DNA of 64,000 bases from Mytilus galloprovincialis (taxonomy: Eukaryota > Mollusca > Bivalvia > Mytilida > Mytilidae): assembly GCF_965363235.1 (NCBI RefSeq), contig NC_134851.1, forward strand, positions 55,742,833 to 55,806,832, in the 5' to 3' direction. The position numbers and the translations under genes are program-made. Each line of letters opens with the position of its first letter. The stretch's first letter is position 1. Below are positions 22,701 to 32,566 of this stretch, piece after piece. The notes below the pieces were generated by a model. That model did no database searches. It was not told the origin of the DNA and worked only from the letters and a program-made list of their open reading frames with translations.

Positions 22701-25700
22701 CCTGTGGGCCCCTAATTCCTAAACCTTAGGGAACATAACCACAAAAATCAATCCCAAGCTTCCTTTTTTGGTTATAAACATTGTGTTAAAAATTTATTGA
22801 TTTCTGTTTACTTATACTAAAGTAATAATCCGGAAACCATCCGTCTTCGGACGACGCTGAAGACGACGACGACGACGACAACGTGATACCAATATACGAC
22901 CGTAAAATATTTTACGGTCGTATAAAAATTGAATTAGTGTAAAACAATTCACACAGAAAAAATCAACGGTCTAAACTATACATAAAAAAAACAAGAAAAG
23001 TGAACACCTTATACATATGATAAGTCTTATTCAGAAGGTCAGACTCGAGGAAAAGGCATTTTAATTAGGTAACATTCGTTGTCATTTGCCAAACGGATAT
23101 TCCATAATGATCAGCCAGCTTGTGATTGCGTCGAAATCGTGCGTTAACAGTTTTGTTGTAATCCACAACCCTCTATCAAGCAATCCATGATATGAAATAC
23201 AGACCTTAGATTCTAATCAACTGTCAGAGGTATACTCAGTATGAAGGCGCTGCTGGAATGTTGCTACACAGAAATGGAAGGTTCACAATTGGGAAGCTAA
23301 AATCATCTTTTGTCATAAATTTTGTTTTCAACCGACAATAATAATCAAGTTCTGGATGAAAGATATGAGGCTTACTAGAATGGTTCTGTTGTATCCTTTA
23401 TCTCAAGTTCGATGAGATGGATAAGTTCACAATGGTCGCAAGGACACTTTTCGCTTTTTACTGTATTACTATGACATGGATGAGGTTCCTGATTATAACA
23501 AATGTTTAGGGTAAAGAATTTTTTGTTCAAGAGGAAACAGATATTTGGGCTTTGATTTTAACAAAGTTTTTATAGACGTCTGTTTGGTCGTGAAAAGATA
23601 CTTTGACTGGGAAACGGAGTATGGATACAAAGTCTTAAATAGTTATCAAAGATACCAGAATTATAAACTAATACGCCAGAAGCGTGTTTCGTCTACAAAA
23701 GACTCATCAGTGACGCTCAGATATTTAATGTTTGCTGTTCGTTTTAACATCATAAACACAGCTTCATAACAGTCTTTTTTCATGTTACCGACAATTGACC
23801 CCGTATTTTATACTTTTCCCCAGTTACTTTTTCTGTGGTAGGACATCCTGATACTCACTTAAGTAAGACTAAAATCAAGCGTACAAACGGCACAATCAGG
23901 GGAGAATTGCCTGCGTTTTTTTTTGTTTTCTATATACAATATTATCAGAAAACAGCACACCTTCACAAATAGCATCAATTATATATTGGATTTTACATTT
24001 ATTTGGTTCCTCTTACTTGACCGAGTACTAGGATGTCTAATCATATAGAATGTGACTTGTCGACAAATTATATAATCCGAAGTCAAAAAGATGTAATTTG
24101 AAAATTGGTTTATTGTTACTAATGCCTTGTATCACATACGTTACAATTCATGAAATGTTAGGGCCAATATGAATCTGACGTGTATTTACTCCTTTTGTTC
24201 TATTTGAATGATTAATGTAACGCTTTTCTGCAATATTATTACATATCCATTGATTTGAATTTCTGTTAAATTTTTCAATTACACTTTGGACCAAATTGAT
24301 TCAACCAAGATAGAGCGAAACACTATTTCTCATTAACTACTCACTACATTCTTCTAGTTCCCTTCCGGGTTTTTGAGCGATAACTTCTAGGTTTATTTGG
24401 GGGGGGGGTGAAGAGTAGCATACCGCTTTTCAAAGGGCCATAAATCGATTGAGAGAAAATAAATCCGGGTAACAAACTTAAACCGAAGGAAACACATCAA
24501 CTTGAAGAGGAAAACAACAGAAACACTGAAGTGCAACAAAAAAACGACAACGCAACATATATTATACGATCTATTAGATAGCAACTGCCATTTTCCTGAC
24601 TTGGTAAAGAACATTTTAAGAAAAAAAAAGTTGTCTGTTTGTTTATGCATACACGGTTTGTTGCCAGTTTGAATAATTTATAATGAAGACATAACAAAGA
24701 ACAATCAATGAGGCTCAGTGAATGTAATACAAGTGAAAGTTTTATAGTTCGCTATCAAACCATGCTGAACATTTTATACATAAGAAAATGACTGAAGTAT
24801 GCCCATTTACCGGTCCGATTTGAATTTTCCTTTGCATTTTTGTTATTTTACTTTTTTCAAAAACTTTCTAACAGCTTATGTCTGCCATAGTGCCTTCTGT
24901 TCCTATTACATAAAACAACTACGTTCTTCCTTTTCAGTACAAGTCGATTCAGTTAGACTTAATAACTCTAGTTAAAAGAGTGTTTCAACGATATAAAAAT
25001 CCTGTTGTGGATCTACATTTACTTTGCCATTCTGTATGTCTTTAAGTATACGTAGATGTGAAGGAGAGACACAACCAAAGGGACACAAAACTAAATCAAA
25101 AATAAATTAACAATGCCTCTTGTTTTAATACCTCTTATTTCAATAAGGCATCTATAGTTTACACTTTTAAATCCAAATTAAAGTTTCTAGTTTGAATTGA
25201 TTCACAATATCATGTCGAGACCTTTCATAGCTGACTTTAACTTATATTAAAACGTTTGGTATAACCTTTTGGAGTTTCGATTGTTCAATGCTCGAAAACT
25301 TCATAATCTGTTTGGCATTTTGAACTATTGACTCGAACGCCGCCGATGGTAGTTAGACTTCCTTCACGTAGTTTAAATGAGGAAACACAAGTCTGGCTTC
25401 TTAAAACAGTATAACCCCAAAAGTACTGAACTAAAAGACAAATTCATAAACGAAGTGAAACCCATACAACTGACAAAACCAACTTTAGTTATTAATTAAC
25501 GGAACAAGTGAAAAACAATCATTAAAATCCCGACTTGGAACATGCATTTCCGAAAAAAAATAATAGTGGAATAAACCTATACATTTAAATCTTGGTTTTC
25601 ACGATGAGTTTATCATTAGCTGTTTTCATGGGTGAAGGCAGTTTTGTGACCTATATTTGTCATTTAAATAATCGAGATTTTGGCACTTGAACCACTGTGG

Positions 25701-26228
25701 CACATATATTTATCTTTATATCAACTGTATATGTGGTATTCTTTAATTCAAGTTCAGCTGATCAACATTTTCACAAAAATTGGAATAATTGATTGAGAGG
25801 ACATTATTTTAATAGTCGCAACTGAATTCAACTAATACTGCTAGGTGATTTCGACTCTGTTTAAAAGCTCCTGTATTAGGTTGACTTCATACCAATTATT
25901 TTGTTTAGTTTTGAATAAGAAAAACTTATTTTTTTGTTTTCTTTTTATAATAAAATCTTTATTACAAAGAAAGTAACTTGGTCTGCTTACCTGACAATGG
26001 AAATAATAAATCCCACTGAGCTTGGTTAATAACTCTTCTTTTTTTTAGGGTTACTAATGTTGAGGATCTTGCTATATTCAAAACCATCTGTAATCCTCTA
26101 GGATAAAATTCTTGATCAAATCTTACCCGAACAGCAGATGGTGCAACTTTGATTAACAGATGGAAAATACGAAGATAATTTTCTTCTTCAGATGAAATAT
26201 ATCCACTCTTAGTAAACACACCACCCAT
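13321..26228 (-). CDS. Gene A: HEPN(DZIP3-type)-STAND NTPase-ankyrin repeat protein
   Basis: I assemble four coding exons: 26228-25991, 20845-20628, 18944-18800 and 16724-13321. All borders are GT-AG, phases are 1, 0 and 1, and the total of 4005 nt gives 1334 residues. Residues about 10-160 match the DZIP3/hRUL138-type HEPN domain ('INQAQWDLLFP', 'FDLTLMICLIRNL', and Rx4H motif RNEIMH at 127-132). Residues about 205-600 form a P-loop STAND-type NTPase with Walker A GPSGCGKST at 238-246. Residues about 635-1334 hold some 19 ankyrin repeats with an 85-residue insert after the first clear repeat. There is no signal peptide or membrane segment, so it should be cytosolic or nuclear. The layout resembles NLR-like receptors: I infer ankyrin sensing, NTPase switching and HEPN output. 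The Walker B site reads 'IVVMENVFGD', where gene B has an Asp pair. The start ATG lies seven bases after an acceptor ('ttttacgcag'), which implies an upstream 5'-UTR exon. Confidence 0.85.
13498..14097 (-). repeat. Homogenised ankyrin-coding tandem array with a two-unit higher-order period
   Basis: Six consecutive ankyrin units share 'GNSDLVKLLLEYKSDPNIC'-type cores. Units of 33 residues ('ISPLFIATMKG...') alternate with 34-residue units ('ISPLPHMAAM...' and 'ISPLPPMGAM...'). The DNA block 'ttatactctaataataat' recurs about every 100 bp, with a 201-bp higher-order unit present about twice. The flanking ankyrin units are far more diverged. Confidence 0.85.
18110..18225 (+). repeat. Interspersed repeat, family 5 (copy a)
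   Basis: Contains 'caattcgtttgatgtgtttg', 'ttttgattttgccatgtaat' and 'gggactttccgtttgaattt'. The same order is seen at 39510-39640 and, in part, near 6430-6560, 24790 and 32335. Confidence 0.65.
18370..18690 (+). repeat. Interspersed repeat, family 2 (copy c, fullest)
   Basis: Runs from 'gcacatgcacgagttattca' through 'catgttcaacccaccattgt', 'tagtgtttctgttttgtcgt' and 'tttgatgcgttttcctcggt' to 'actactgctgtctttat'. The 92-residue frame within it is not a gene. Confidence 0.75.
18800..18944 (-). CDS. Gene A exon 3 (end of HEPN, linker)
   Basis: A 145-nt exon that begins 'AIIQLGG', equivalent to the 'AIxxLGG' end of DZIP3-type HEPN domains. It then gives 'RNDREILNEIRNMIGTFDP' and 'VPKGVRG'. Acceptor 'aattttaag', donor 'g|gtatgt'. 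Same length and phase as gene B exon 3. Confidence 0.8.
18945..20627 (-). other. Gene A intron 2
   Basis: A 1.7-kb intron with GT-AG borders. It holds a large hairpin element at 19264-19408 and a poly(A) run at about 19706-19724. Sequence at about 19020-19260 has 'gtatttgctaaaaggatatg'-type blocks related to the hairpin arm. Confidence 0.65.
19264..19408. repeat. Long hairpin (fold-back element)
   Basis: The left arm from 'aacagatatatcatgttatt' through 'gaggggtatttgcgaaaaat' to 'accagtc' is mirrored by 'gactggtatttttcgcaaat', 'acccctccttaacatgatat' and 'atctgtt'. The arms are about 55-60 bp with few mismatches around a short centre, so the transcript would fold into a stable stem. Confidence 0.9.
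20628..20845 (-). CDS. Gene A exon 2 (HEPN catalytic helix)
   Basis: A 218-nt exon with acceptor 'gttattttag' and donor 'aaa|gtaagt'. It encodes the central HEPN part, including 'KYYRNEIMH', which carries the Rx4H motif, and 'NKWWDETSK'. Length and phase are identical to gene B exon 2. Confidence 0.85.
20935..21010 (-). mobile_element. Short Penelope-like tail fragment
   Basis: Contains 'aaccaaaaactaagcaacac' and 'aaaccccacctaaaaaaatg', matching the middle of the tail at 2510-2560. Confidence 0.45.
21251..21268. repeat. Poly(C) run
   Basis: An uninterrupted run of about 18 C at 21251-21268, close to the family 3 end fragment 'gtatcagtgccaatgagaca' at 21298. Length is prone to assembly error. 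Confidence 0.75.
21812..21995 (-). repeat. Interspersed repeat, family 1 (copy d)
   Basis: Plus-strand text reads 'accttagctgtatttggcaa', 'gtcactgatgagtcttttgt', 'agacgaaacgcgcatctggc' and 'tcctggtatctatgatgagg', the inverse of the copies at 12317 and 63022. Confidence 0.8.
22080..22930 (+). repeat. Long non-coding repeat, family 7 (copy a)
   Basis: Contains 'tcaagaactgtaaaagtgaa', 'ggcccctaattcctaaacct', 'cttccttttttggttataaa', a (GAC)n run, 'cgtgataccaatatacgacc' and a terminal palindrome 'acgaccgtaaaatattttac' continuing 'ggtcgta'. The same succession of blocks occurs at 55110-55615. The start is not certain. Confidence 0.65.
23041..23450 (-). pseudogene. Decayed Penelope-like reverse transcriptase fragment in gene A intron 1
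   Basis: Plus-strand blocks 'acggatattccataatgatc', 'gctgctggaatgttgctaca' and 'ggttcacaattgggaagcta' parallel the C-terminal RT part at 2720-3110, in the same order and orientation. Many indels leave no open frame. Confidence 0.75.
23636..23722 (+). repeat. Interspersed repeat, family 1 (copy e)
   Basis: Contains 'atagttatcaaagataccag', 'tacgccagaagcgtgtttcg' and 'gactcatcagtgacgctcag'. Confidence 0.75.
24400..24660 (-). repeat. Interspersed repeat, family 2 (copy d)
   Basis: Inverse of the 18370 copy, with 'ccataaatcgattgagagaa', 'aacagaaacactgaagtgca' and 'gcaactgccattttcctgac' on the plus strand. Short minus-strand frames here are repeat-derived. Confidence 0.65.
25991..26228 (-). CDS. 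Gene A exon 1 (HEPN N-terminal half)
   Basis: Encodes residues 1-79 plus one base. The start chosen is the ATG of 'MGGVFTKSGYISSEEENYLR', which follows a splice-acceptor-like 'ttttacgcag'. The frame also runs open further upstream (to 26270), but that part is probably intron. Family-typical 'VAPSAVRVRFDQEF' and 'QAQWDLLFP' are present. The donor is 'g|gtaagc' in phase 1. Confidence 0.8.
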
Positions 26229-26235
26229 TGCTGTT

Positions 26236-27280
26236 CTGCGTAAAAGAATACAGATCTTTAGAAAACACATTTATTCTTAAAATTGAAATTTTAACAATAA
26301 AATGAAAACCTATAAAAATCAAAGGTACAGAAGATAGCATACAAAAAAAACCTTTTAGAGATAATCAATCCTACGGAAGAGAGAAGTAATCATTACTTTG
26401 GTAAGTAAACATATCTGTTTTTCTTGTGAGCTTCCTCGAGAATTATTGATGATGCTTTGAATCTTTCAGAAAAACTTCTATAGTCTACATCGCTTGAAAT
26501 CAAAATACAATTTCTTAGTCTTAATTTTCTTAAATTAAATTGCCGATCAATATTTTGCATATGTAGTTTAAAAAAATTGTTACATTAAAGATTTTACACA
26601 CTTAGTAAAGATATACTAGCGCAGGAAACATTTATAGGTTGTCCATCATATGTGTAGAAAGAGACGCTAGTATATGAAATCTATATATAAAATATATCAA
26701 AGTTCATGTTATGGTAAAGCAAATATTTAACAATAATTAATTTATTATACATTGTATATAGTGTTTCCTGTGCTACTCAATAGCGGTTCTAAAAGTTGAC
26801 AATAAATGTTACAATTGTAGAAAATTATTTGTCTATTATTGAATGGCTATCAAAAAGCCTGAGAAAATTTACTTGGTTAAATTCAAAAACATTGTGTCTA
26901 GATAGATGTGAATTATAAGTAGAGCGTGTAGTACATTCGAGACTACATGTTTAGAAACATAAAACATAAGCAGTTCGGACCATCAGAACAAATATAAAAA
27001 ACAAACTAAAAAAAACGGTCGGTCTTTTTTTCTTTCTTTTTTTTTTTTTTGGTAGAGGGAGTATGAAACTGAGTTGAACAATTGAATAAAAGTTTTGAAA
27101 TCATAAGAAGTTTTCTTCAAAGCGGGGTTCCAATCACATTCACACTGATTGGCGAATAATAATACAGGGAGCTTGTAGTAAAATTAGTATTTTACCGATT
27201 TGATGACTTTTAAACACGTTAAACGGAAACTTTGCAATCAAATGAAAAAATAATATTATATTCGAAATGTCTAAAATAAC
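26236..27280. other. Intergenic sequence 5' of gene A
   Basis: This region should hold the promoter and non-coding first exon of gene A, but I cannot point to a TATA box or transcription start with confidence. A weak inverted pair ('tagcgcaggaaacatttata' near 26618 and 'gtgtttcctgtgctactcaa' near 26760) is present. Confidence 0.4.
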
Positions 27281-27862
27281 AAAGGAGTAGGTCCGGTAAG
27301 GACCGATTTTGGCCTCAAATTTCAGTTTCATCTGACGAAAGATTTTGACCACTTTTTAAACACTTAAGTATCTATTTCATATGATGCAATTAATTTATGT
27401 GAAAGATTTTAACTTATTTAGTCATTAAAAACGATCCGATTCAGGCTCAAATATGAGAAATCTACCAAATATGCGAAAAAATGTCACTTTTTTTACTTTT
27501 TGTCAAAAACGAAAGTGGCCGCATCCGTGTTCATCCTCAATCTTTATATATGTTATGTATTATCATCAAATACAACTTCCATTTCAATATTTTGGATGAA
27601 CACGAATGCGGCCACTTTCGTTTTACACGGAAACCGTCTAAAATTTAACTAAAATGCTGGAATTGTGAAGATTTCAGTAATTTAGCATGAATTATTGGTG
27701 CTAGTTCTCAATATATGTGCATTGTATTGTCAAAAAGAGCCCATATTTATGTAGCAGAACCTTTCTACTATCCAATAAATGACTAAAAGTTTACGTTTTA
27801 ACAATTTTGTAAAACTGCTATATTTTGGGGCCAAAAAGGGGTCTTACTGGACCTACTCCTTT
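27281..27862. mobile_element. Nested fold-back element (MITE-like)
   Basis: Outer arms: 'aaaggagtaggtccggtaag' continuing 'gaccgattttggcc' at 27281, mirrored by 'ggggccaaaaaggggtctta' and 'ctggacctactccttt' ending at 27862. Inner arms: 'aaaacgaaagtggccgcatc' (27506-27536) mirrored at 27594-27624 ('gatgaacacgaatgcggcca'). There is no coding sequence, as expected for a non-autonomous DNA element. The 70-residue frame crossing its left end is not a gene. Confidence 0.85.
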
Positions 27863-28680
27863 ATAGAAATTAACGTTTTGTCCTAGACAAGAGATCTACA
27901 TCGACTTGAATTGAAGAATATCAATTCTCTACATGTAGCCATCTCTACGGCTTCCCGATAAAAAAAGCGTAGTAACTACGACTATTTTATCAAATAAGGC
28001 AATGCCAATAGCATACACAGTTTCTCAGATCATACAAAAATGATATCATACCGAGAAACATTTAAATTAACTTACTTTTTTTAACATCTATGGTTTGTAG
28101 TATTTACACTGAAGTTTGTTTCTCTATTATGTTTATAAAACGAGGGGACTATAGTTTAGAGCGATTAGTTTTATGGATTCTGTCAAAGTTTAAAGTCATA
28201 TGTAAAGAGGTATTAAAACACATATAACACGTGATTCTTATCTAAAAGGTCGAAATGATAGAACAAAAATTTATAACAAAATAACCCGGTTGCAATGTGG
28301 TCCACTATCAACAGAGATAATTGGGTATAAAGTTCAACTATTTTTACCATAGGGAAATCACATCAACGCTACTTCAGGAAACAGCACTAGAAATATACAT
28401 GTTTAAAGTTTACCTTTACCTTTACATGGATGATAAATCTGATTATTTATATTAAATGTGGTACACAAGGTGTCTTTTTTGTGACTTACCGCAAGTGGCT
28501 GCCTAGATTGAATTCCTTAATTTGTCAATTGTTTGCTTTGGAGTTTAGTGTGTCGGGCCTTAAAACAAATAAAACAACAGAATAAAAAAAACATAAAACA
28601 AAACACTCAACGCTGATCATCTTCAATTCGACTGACTTATAAAATGTCTTCTAATAATGTGCTGTAACACTAATCATCAA
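27863..28680. other. Intergenic sequence, nothing recognised
   Basis: No supportable gene or repeat. Confidence 0.4.
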
Positions 28681-28684
28681 GGTA

Positions 28685-28995
28685 AAGGGAGGGTTGAGCA
28701 CTCATAAACATGTTTAACCATACCAGATTATGCATGTGCATGCTCTAATTCATGAGCCTGTGATTAGGTTGATTACATTGGTACTGTCTGTTATATATTC
28801 TTTCGGTCCTTGTTTTATGGACACGAGACTGTTTGTCTGCTCGTTGAACAGTTTCATATTCTATTGGGTATTTTATAGCTGACTATACGATAATGATTTT
28901 GTTCATTGATGACGGCTGTCCAGTAATCCACTATTGTTGCCAAACACCTAATTTGAGCAAGTGTATAGAAGTCTCATTGACGATCATACCTTGTT
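28685..28995 (+). repeat. Interspersed repeat, family 3 (copy c)
   Basis: Begins 'gggagggttgagcactcata', then 'aacatgtttaaccataccag', 'ttttatagctgactatacga' and 'tctcattgacgatcatacct'. This is the order of the common mussel repeat also seen at 11226 and 63556. Confidence 0.65.
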
Positions 28996-29010
28996 CTTAT
29001 ATTGAATAGT

Positions 29011-29592
29011 ATATATATACAACTCGTCTAAACATCAACCCAACAATGTAAGATCTGTAAATTTGCTTTCGCAAATTTGTTGTTCTTCCCTCGCCGGGAT
29101 TCGAACCCATGCTACTGAGATATATTAATCGTTGACTATTTATTCAGTCATTTCATATATATATAGTGATCCGATGGATAAATCTGTTGTAGAGTTGTCA
29201 CTGACTCAGACGTACTTATAAATACAATTATTTTCTGTGACTGTATCTTGCATTAATTTGTAGGCTCCTTTACTATAGATAATTGAGCTGATATGTAACA
29301 ATAACATCTCCATGCCTAATATTATAGTAATATATCATGTATTGTATTACGACGCTAGATTAAATCTGACGAGGAAAGGTAACACTCGGCCACCGAAAGC
29401 TTTATTATTCTGAAGCCAAGATGGTCGTGTGGTCTAGCGCATCGGATACAGTGCAGGCGATTTGGTGTCACGATATCTCAGTAGCATGGGTTCGAATCCC
29501 GGCGAGGGAAGAACAAAAAATTTGCGAAAGCAAATTTACAGATCTAACATTGTTGGGTTGATGTTTAGACGAGTTGTATATATATATATATA
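29011..29592. mobile_element. Inverted pair of tRNA-derived SINE-like units (fold-back, about 580 bp)
   Basis: The right unit (29418-29592, plus) has a tRNA-like head with box A-like 'tggtctagcgcatcgg' and box B 'gggttcgaatccc' (29488-29500), followed by 'gcgaaagcaaatttacagat' and 'gttgatgtttagacgagttg'. The left unit (29011-29123) is its reverse complement but stops just past box B, so it lacks box A. Both ends finish in (TA)n. The arms are about 110 bp around a 290-bp centre. The tRNA-like part lacks a proper acceptor stem and is followed by a SINE body, so it is not a functional tRNA gene. Confidence 0.8.
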
Positions 29593-29597
29593 TATTT

Positions 29598-30990
29598 TTT
29601 TTTATATCCAAGGAGTAATGGTGTAATTACCAATACGACTACTATTCACAGGAGTTAAAATGACGATGTAAAAAGACTTCCTGTCTATGGAGATAACTGC
29701 ATCATGTTTACTTATTGGTTTCATATCTGATTATTAAACATTGGTTCACAGTTGTTGCTTTGATCTTATGCTCTTTTAAAGACAAGAGGACAACTAGGAG
29801 AAAGCTATTGTGCGTAATCAGTTTATGTTCTTTGTGTATTTATATACCTAAAACATTTGTCTCGTTTAGCAAACGAAGTCAATCAACTAATTAAGTGGAT
29901 AATTAACGGGCGTATGTTATTTTACTTTTTAAAATATAAAAGTATGATTTGTTTGTATTATCTTGTTTTACATAAATAATTAAAAACTTTGCTTCCACCA
30001 TTTATTGTTTCTATCATACAGGGTTTCCCCTGGGTCAATTATTTTTTTCGCCAAATTTTTCGCAAAACAATACATTTTTCGTCACTTTAATATTTTTTTC
30101 GCCAAGTAACATAAAAATATATTTTGTTTACTACTTTCCTTCTTTCTACTCCATGACCCCCCCCCCCTTAAAAAAAGAAATATGAGTTTGCCCAATTGCT
30201 GTCTATGATTATTCTCTTAAACTTATTAACTTTAAAGGGGGAATCATCGTATTGTCATGCAACAAGTTTTCTAAAAGAGGGGTTCAAATTACTTTTTTTT
30301 ATATGTCTGCTCTTTAGTAAGTACTAAGAAGTGGTTTTTACAACAAAACTTTTTTTTTATCACTTGAAATTGATCCCTCATTTAAGGGATAGTCATTACA
30401 TTGAGAATTTACCTCTTTTATAGATTTCTTCATAACGATAGTTTTCGTTTACGCGCCATCGTAAATGAAAAAGTTCAGAGATCAAAAGTTTGCTTCAAAC
30501 ATGTGCGTGGCAAAGTGGTTAATAAATCCTGTATGTGACATGTGAGGGAAACCATTTTGTCAAACAATACTGTAACAATCAACCCCTTTATTAAGTGATG
30601 AAACTGGCGTAAGAAGAAGAGACAAAAAAATGCATAACAAAAAATAGAGACAAATTACATCGACTACCAAACATTGATCAACGATGTAAAATATTGTGAA
30701 TATACAAATATTAGTTGTAACCTGATAAATAAAACATTATTTTCACAACACCAAATGAATATTAAGTAATGTGTTACAGTTGTTTGTTTTCATTGATCAA
30801 TGGACATGATATTTTCTGTATGAAAATTATCATATCAAAGAAAAAATCAATTACTGTACATTCATTTATTTCTGTTGTTACTGTGAAAAAATTATACTTC
30901 GTTGAACGCTTGAATTTGCCATGAACATGGCTAACTTCCACTCACAAAATGTACGAAATTGGTATCCTACGAATAATAGTGATTCCTCAG
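29598..30990. other. Intergenic sequence, nothing coding
   Basis: AT-rich, with a short run of 'ttttttcgcc' motifs at 30045-30105 and a poly(C) run near 30157. No gene seen. Confidence 0.4.
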
Positions 30991-30995
30991 CAATA

Positions 30996-31225
30996 CGACG
31001 GGTGCCACATGTGTAGCAGAATCTGTTTACCCTTCCGGAGGACTGAAATCACCCCAGTTTTTTATGGGGTTCGTGTTGCTTAGTCTTAAGTTTTTAATTA
31101 TGTGTTTTGTGTATTACTATTACTCTGTTTGTCTTTTTATGTGTTAGCCATAACGTTGTCAGTTTATTTTCGTTCGATGAGTTTGACTGTCCTTCTGGTA
31201 TCTTTCGCCCCTCTTTTATATGGGT
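30996..31225 (+). mobile_element. Tail-only copy of the Penelope-like element
   Basis: Plus-strand blocks 'acgacgggtgccacatgtgt', 'tacccttccggaggactgaa', 'tggggttcgtgttgcttagt' and 'ctggtatctttcgcccctct' match the tail at 56410-56640 in order, without any RT sequence. Confidence 0.75.
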
Positions 31226-32400
31226 TTTCATTTGAAACGTATTATGGGGCTTGCTTAGTTCAAAACTTTATTTAATAGTCAACTTGTTTAGTGTTAGAAA
31301 GAAACTCAATAACAAAATATGAAATAAGTTAATACACCGACTGTCAATCAATTACATTTGAAAAAAAAATGCTATTGCCGACCTTACATTACAGGGAGTT
31401 TGTTTAAAAAGCCGTTCTATGATTTTTTTTTATAATATCCAAAACTAGAATTACTTTATCATTACACAGAATAATTATCACTGTTTTATTGATGCAATAT
31501 CATTTTTTTATTTTTAGATCATTATGTCCATTAAGCCTTTTATTGAAATGACTGGAAGTGTAAACATAATTTGAAATTCAATTTCAGTATTGTATCTGTT
31601 AATAACCCGAAAATAATTTGATCAATAAGACAACTCACTTGTATTCCTTCTTTACCACTGAAATGTTACATATGAAAGTGGGGCGAAAGATACCAGAGGG
31701 ATTTATCATTCGATACCCTGTATGATAACGGAACCCATTAACCTGGTTAATGACTTAAATACATAAATAATACCTGGTGTAAGGTGTTACACAAACACAT
31801 ATAAATAGATATGAAGAAAAATTTACATTATATCATAGTTGAATATTTTATCACAATAAAGATAGTGATAATATAAACTGACATTGAGAGTTGTTTCATT
31901 GGCACTCATACCACATCTTCCTATATCTGTTTAACATATCAAGGTTGGTTTTCTTTTCAGAACGTGGAAACTTTTATGTTTGAGTCAAAAGGCAAATAAA
32001 CTCCGCTGTGAGAAACAAAAGATTTACAAATGTTTTAAGGATGTACCTTGGTGAAATTGAAAAAAATCAAGAATCTAAAACTGATAGTATAGGTCAAAAG
32101 AGCATTATTTAATGAACAAATAAGCTAAAACTATTGTTAAAGAGATCCTTTTAGAGACATTTAGTTTTTTAAATATAGTTAGAAACAACAACCAACAAAC
32201 ACTCCGTCGAACCTAGTAAGGGTCATATAATGACATTTTCACTAGTCTAGTAAATCATAAAAGCAACATATTTCTTAAATGCACCATTTTCTACATAAGG
32301 AAAGGCCAAGGCAGGAATATAACAGTTGTTTTCCATTCGATAGTTTGATTTTGTCATTTGATAAGGGACTTCCCAATTTGAATTTTCCTTGGAGCTTGGT
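31226..32400. other. Intergenic 3' flank of gene B
   Basis: Contains a family 3 end fragment at about 31880-31930 ('gagttgtttcattggcactc') and a family 5 fragment at 32330-32400. The part from about 32245 is duplicated, in diverged form, next to the ankyrin pseudogene at 6306. Confidence 0.5.
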
Positions 32401-32405
32401 ATTGT

Positions 32406-32428
32406 TTTATTGTACTTTTGTTTTTATT
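32406..32428 (-). promoter_or_regulatory. Candidate poly(A) signals of gene B
   Basis: Two AATAAA hexamers on the minus strand (plus 'tttatt' at 32406-32411 and 32423-32428) lie about 140-160 nt past the gene B stop. The region is AT-rich, so this is weak evidence. Confidence 0.3.
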
Positions 32429-32566
32429 TCAGTCAATCTCTAAAACATAATTCACGAACGAACAAAGACCTCAAATGTATATTTTAATCGAAAAAAAAAC
32501 GTAAACCATATCACATACACTTTTCTACACATATTGAAAAAGAAATATTTACAATTATTTCCAATA

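Larger units (their letters stand above)
20846..25990 (-). other. Gene A intron 1, repeat-rich
   Basis: A 5.1-kb intron made largely of repeats, listed separately. The stretch 24880-25980 and parts between the repeats show nothing recognisable. Two short fragments at 25060-25110 ('caaccaaagggacacaaaac') look like decayed Penelope-like tail. Confidence 0.65.

Noticed and set aside
26226..26270. Translation start of gene A at the upstream Met (26270)
   Set aside because: A good splice acceptor lies between it and the Met at 26228, and gene B has the same arrangement of acceptor then ATG, so the upstream part is intron.
29418..29510. A tRNA gene, suggested by box A- and box B-like sequences
   Set aside because: The acceptor stem does not pair, the unit runs into a SINE body, and the same unit recurs at 29011 (inverted) and 35727. 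It is a tRNA-derived repeat.
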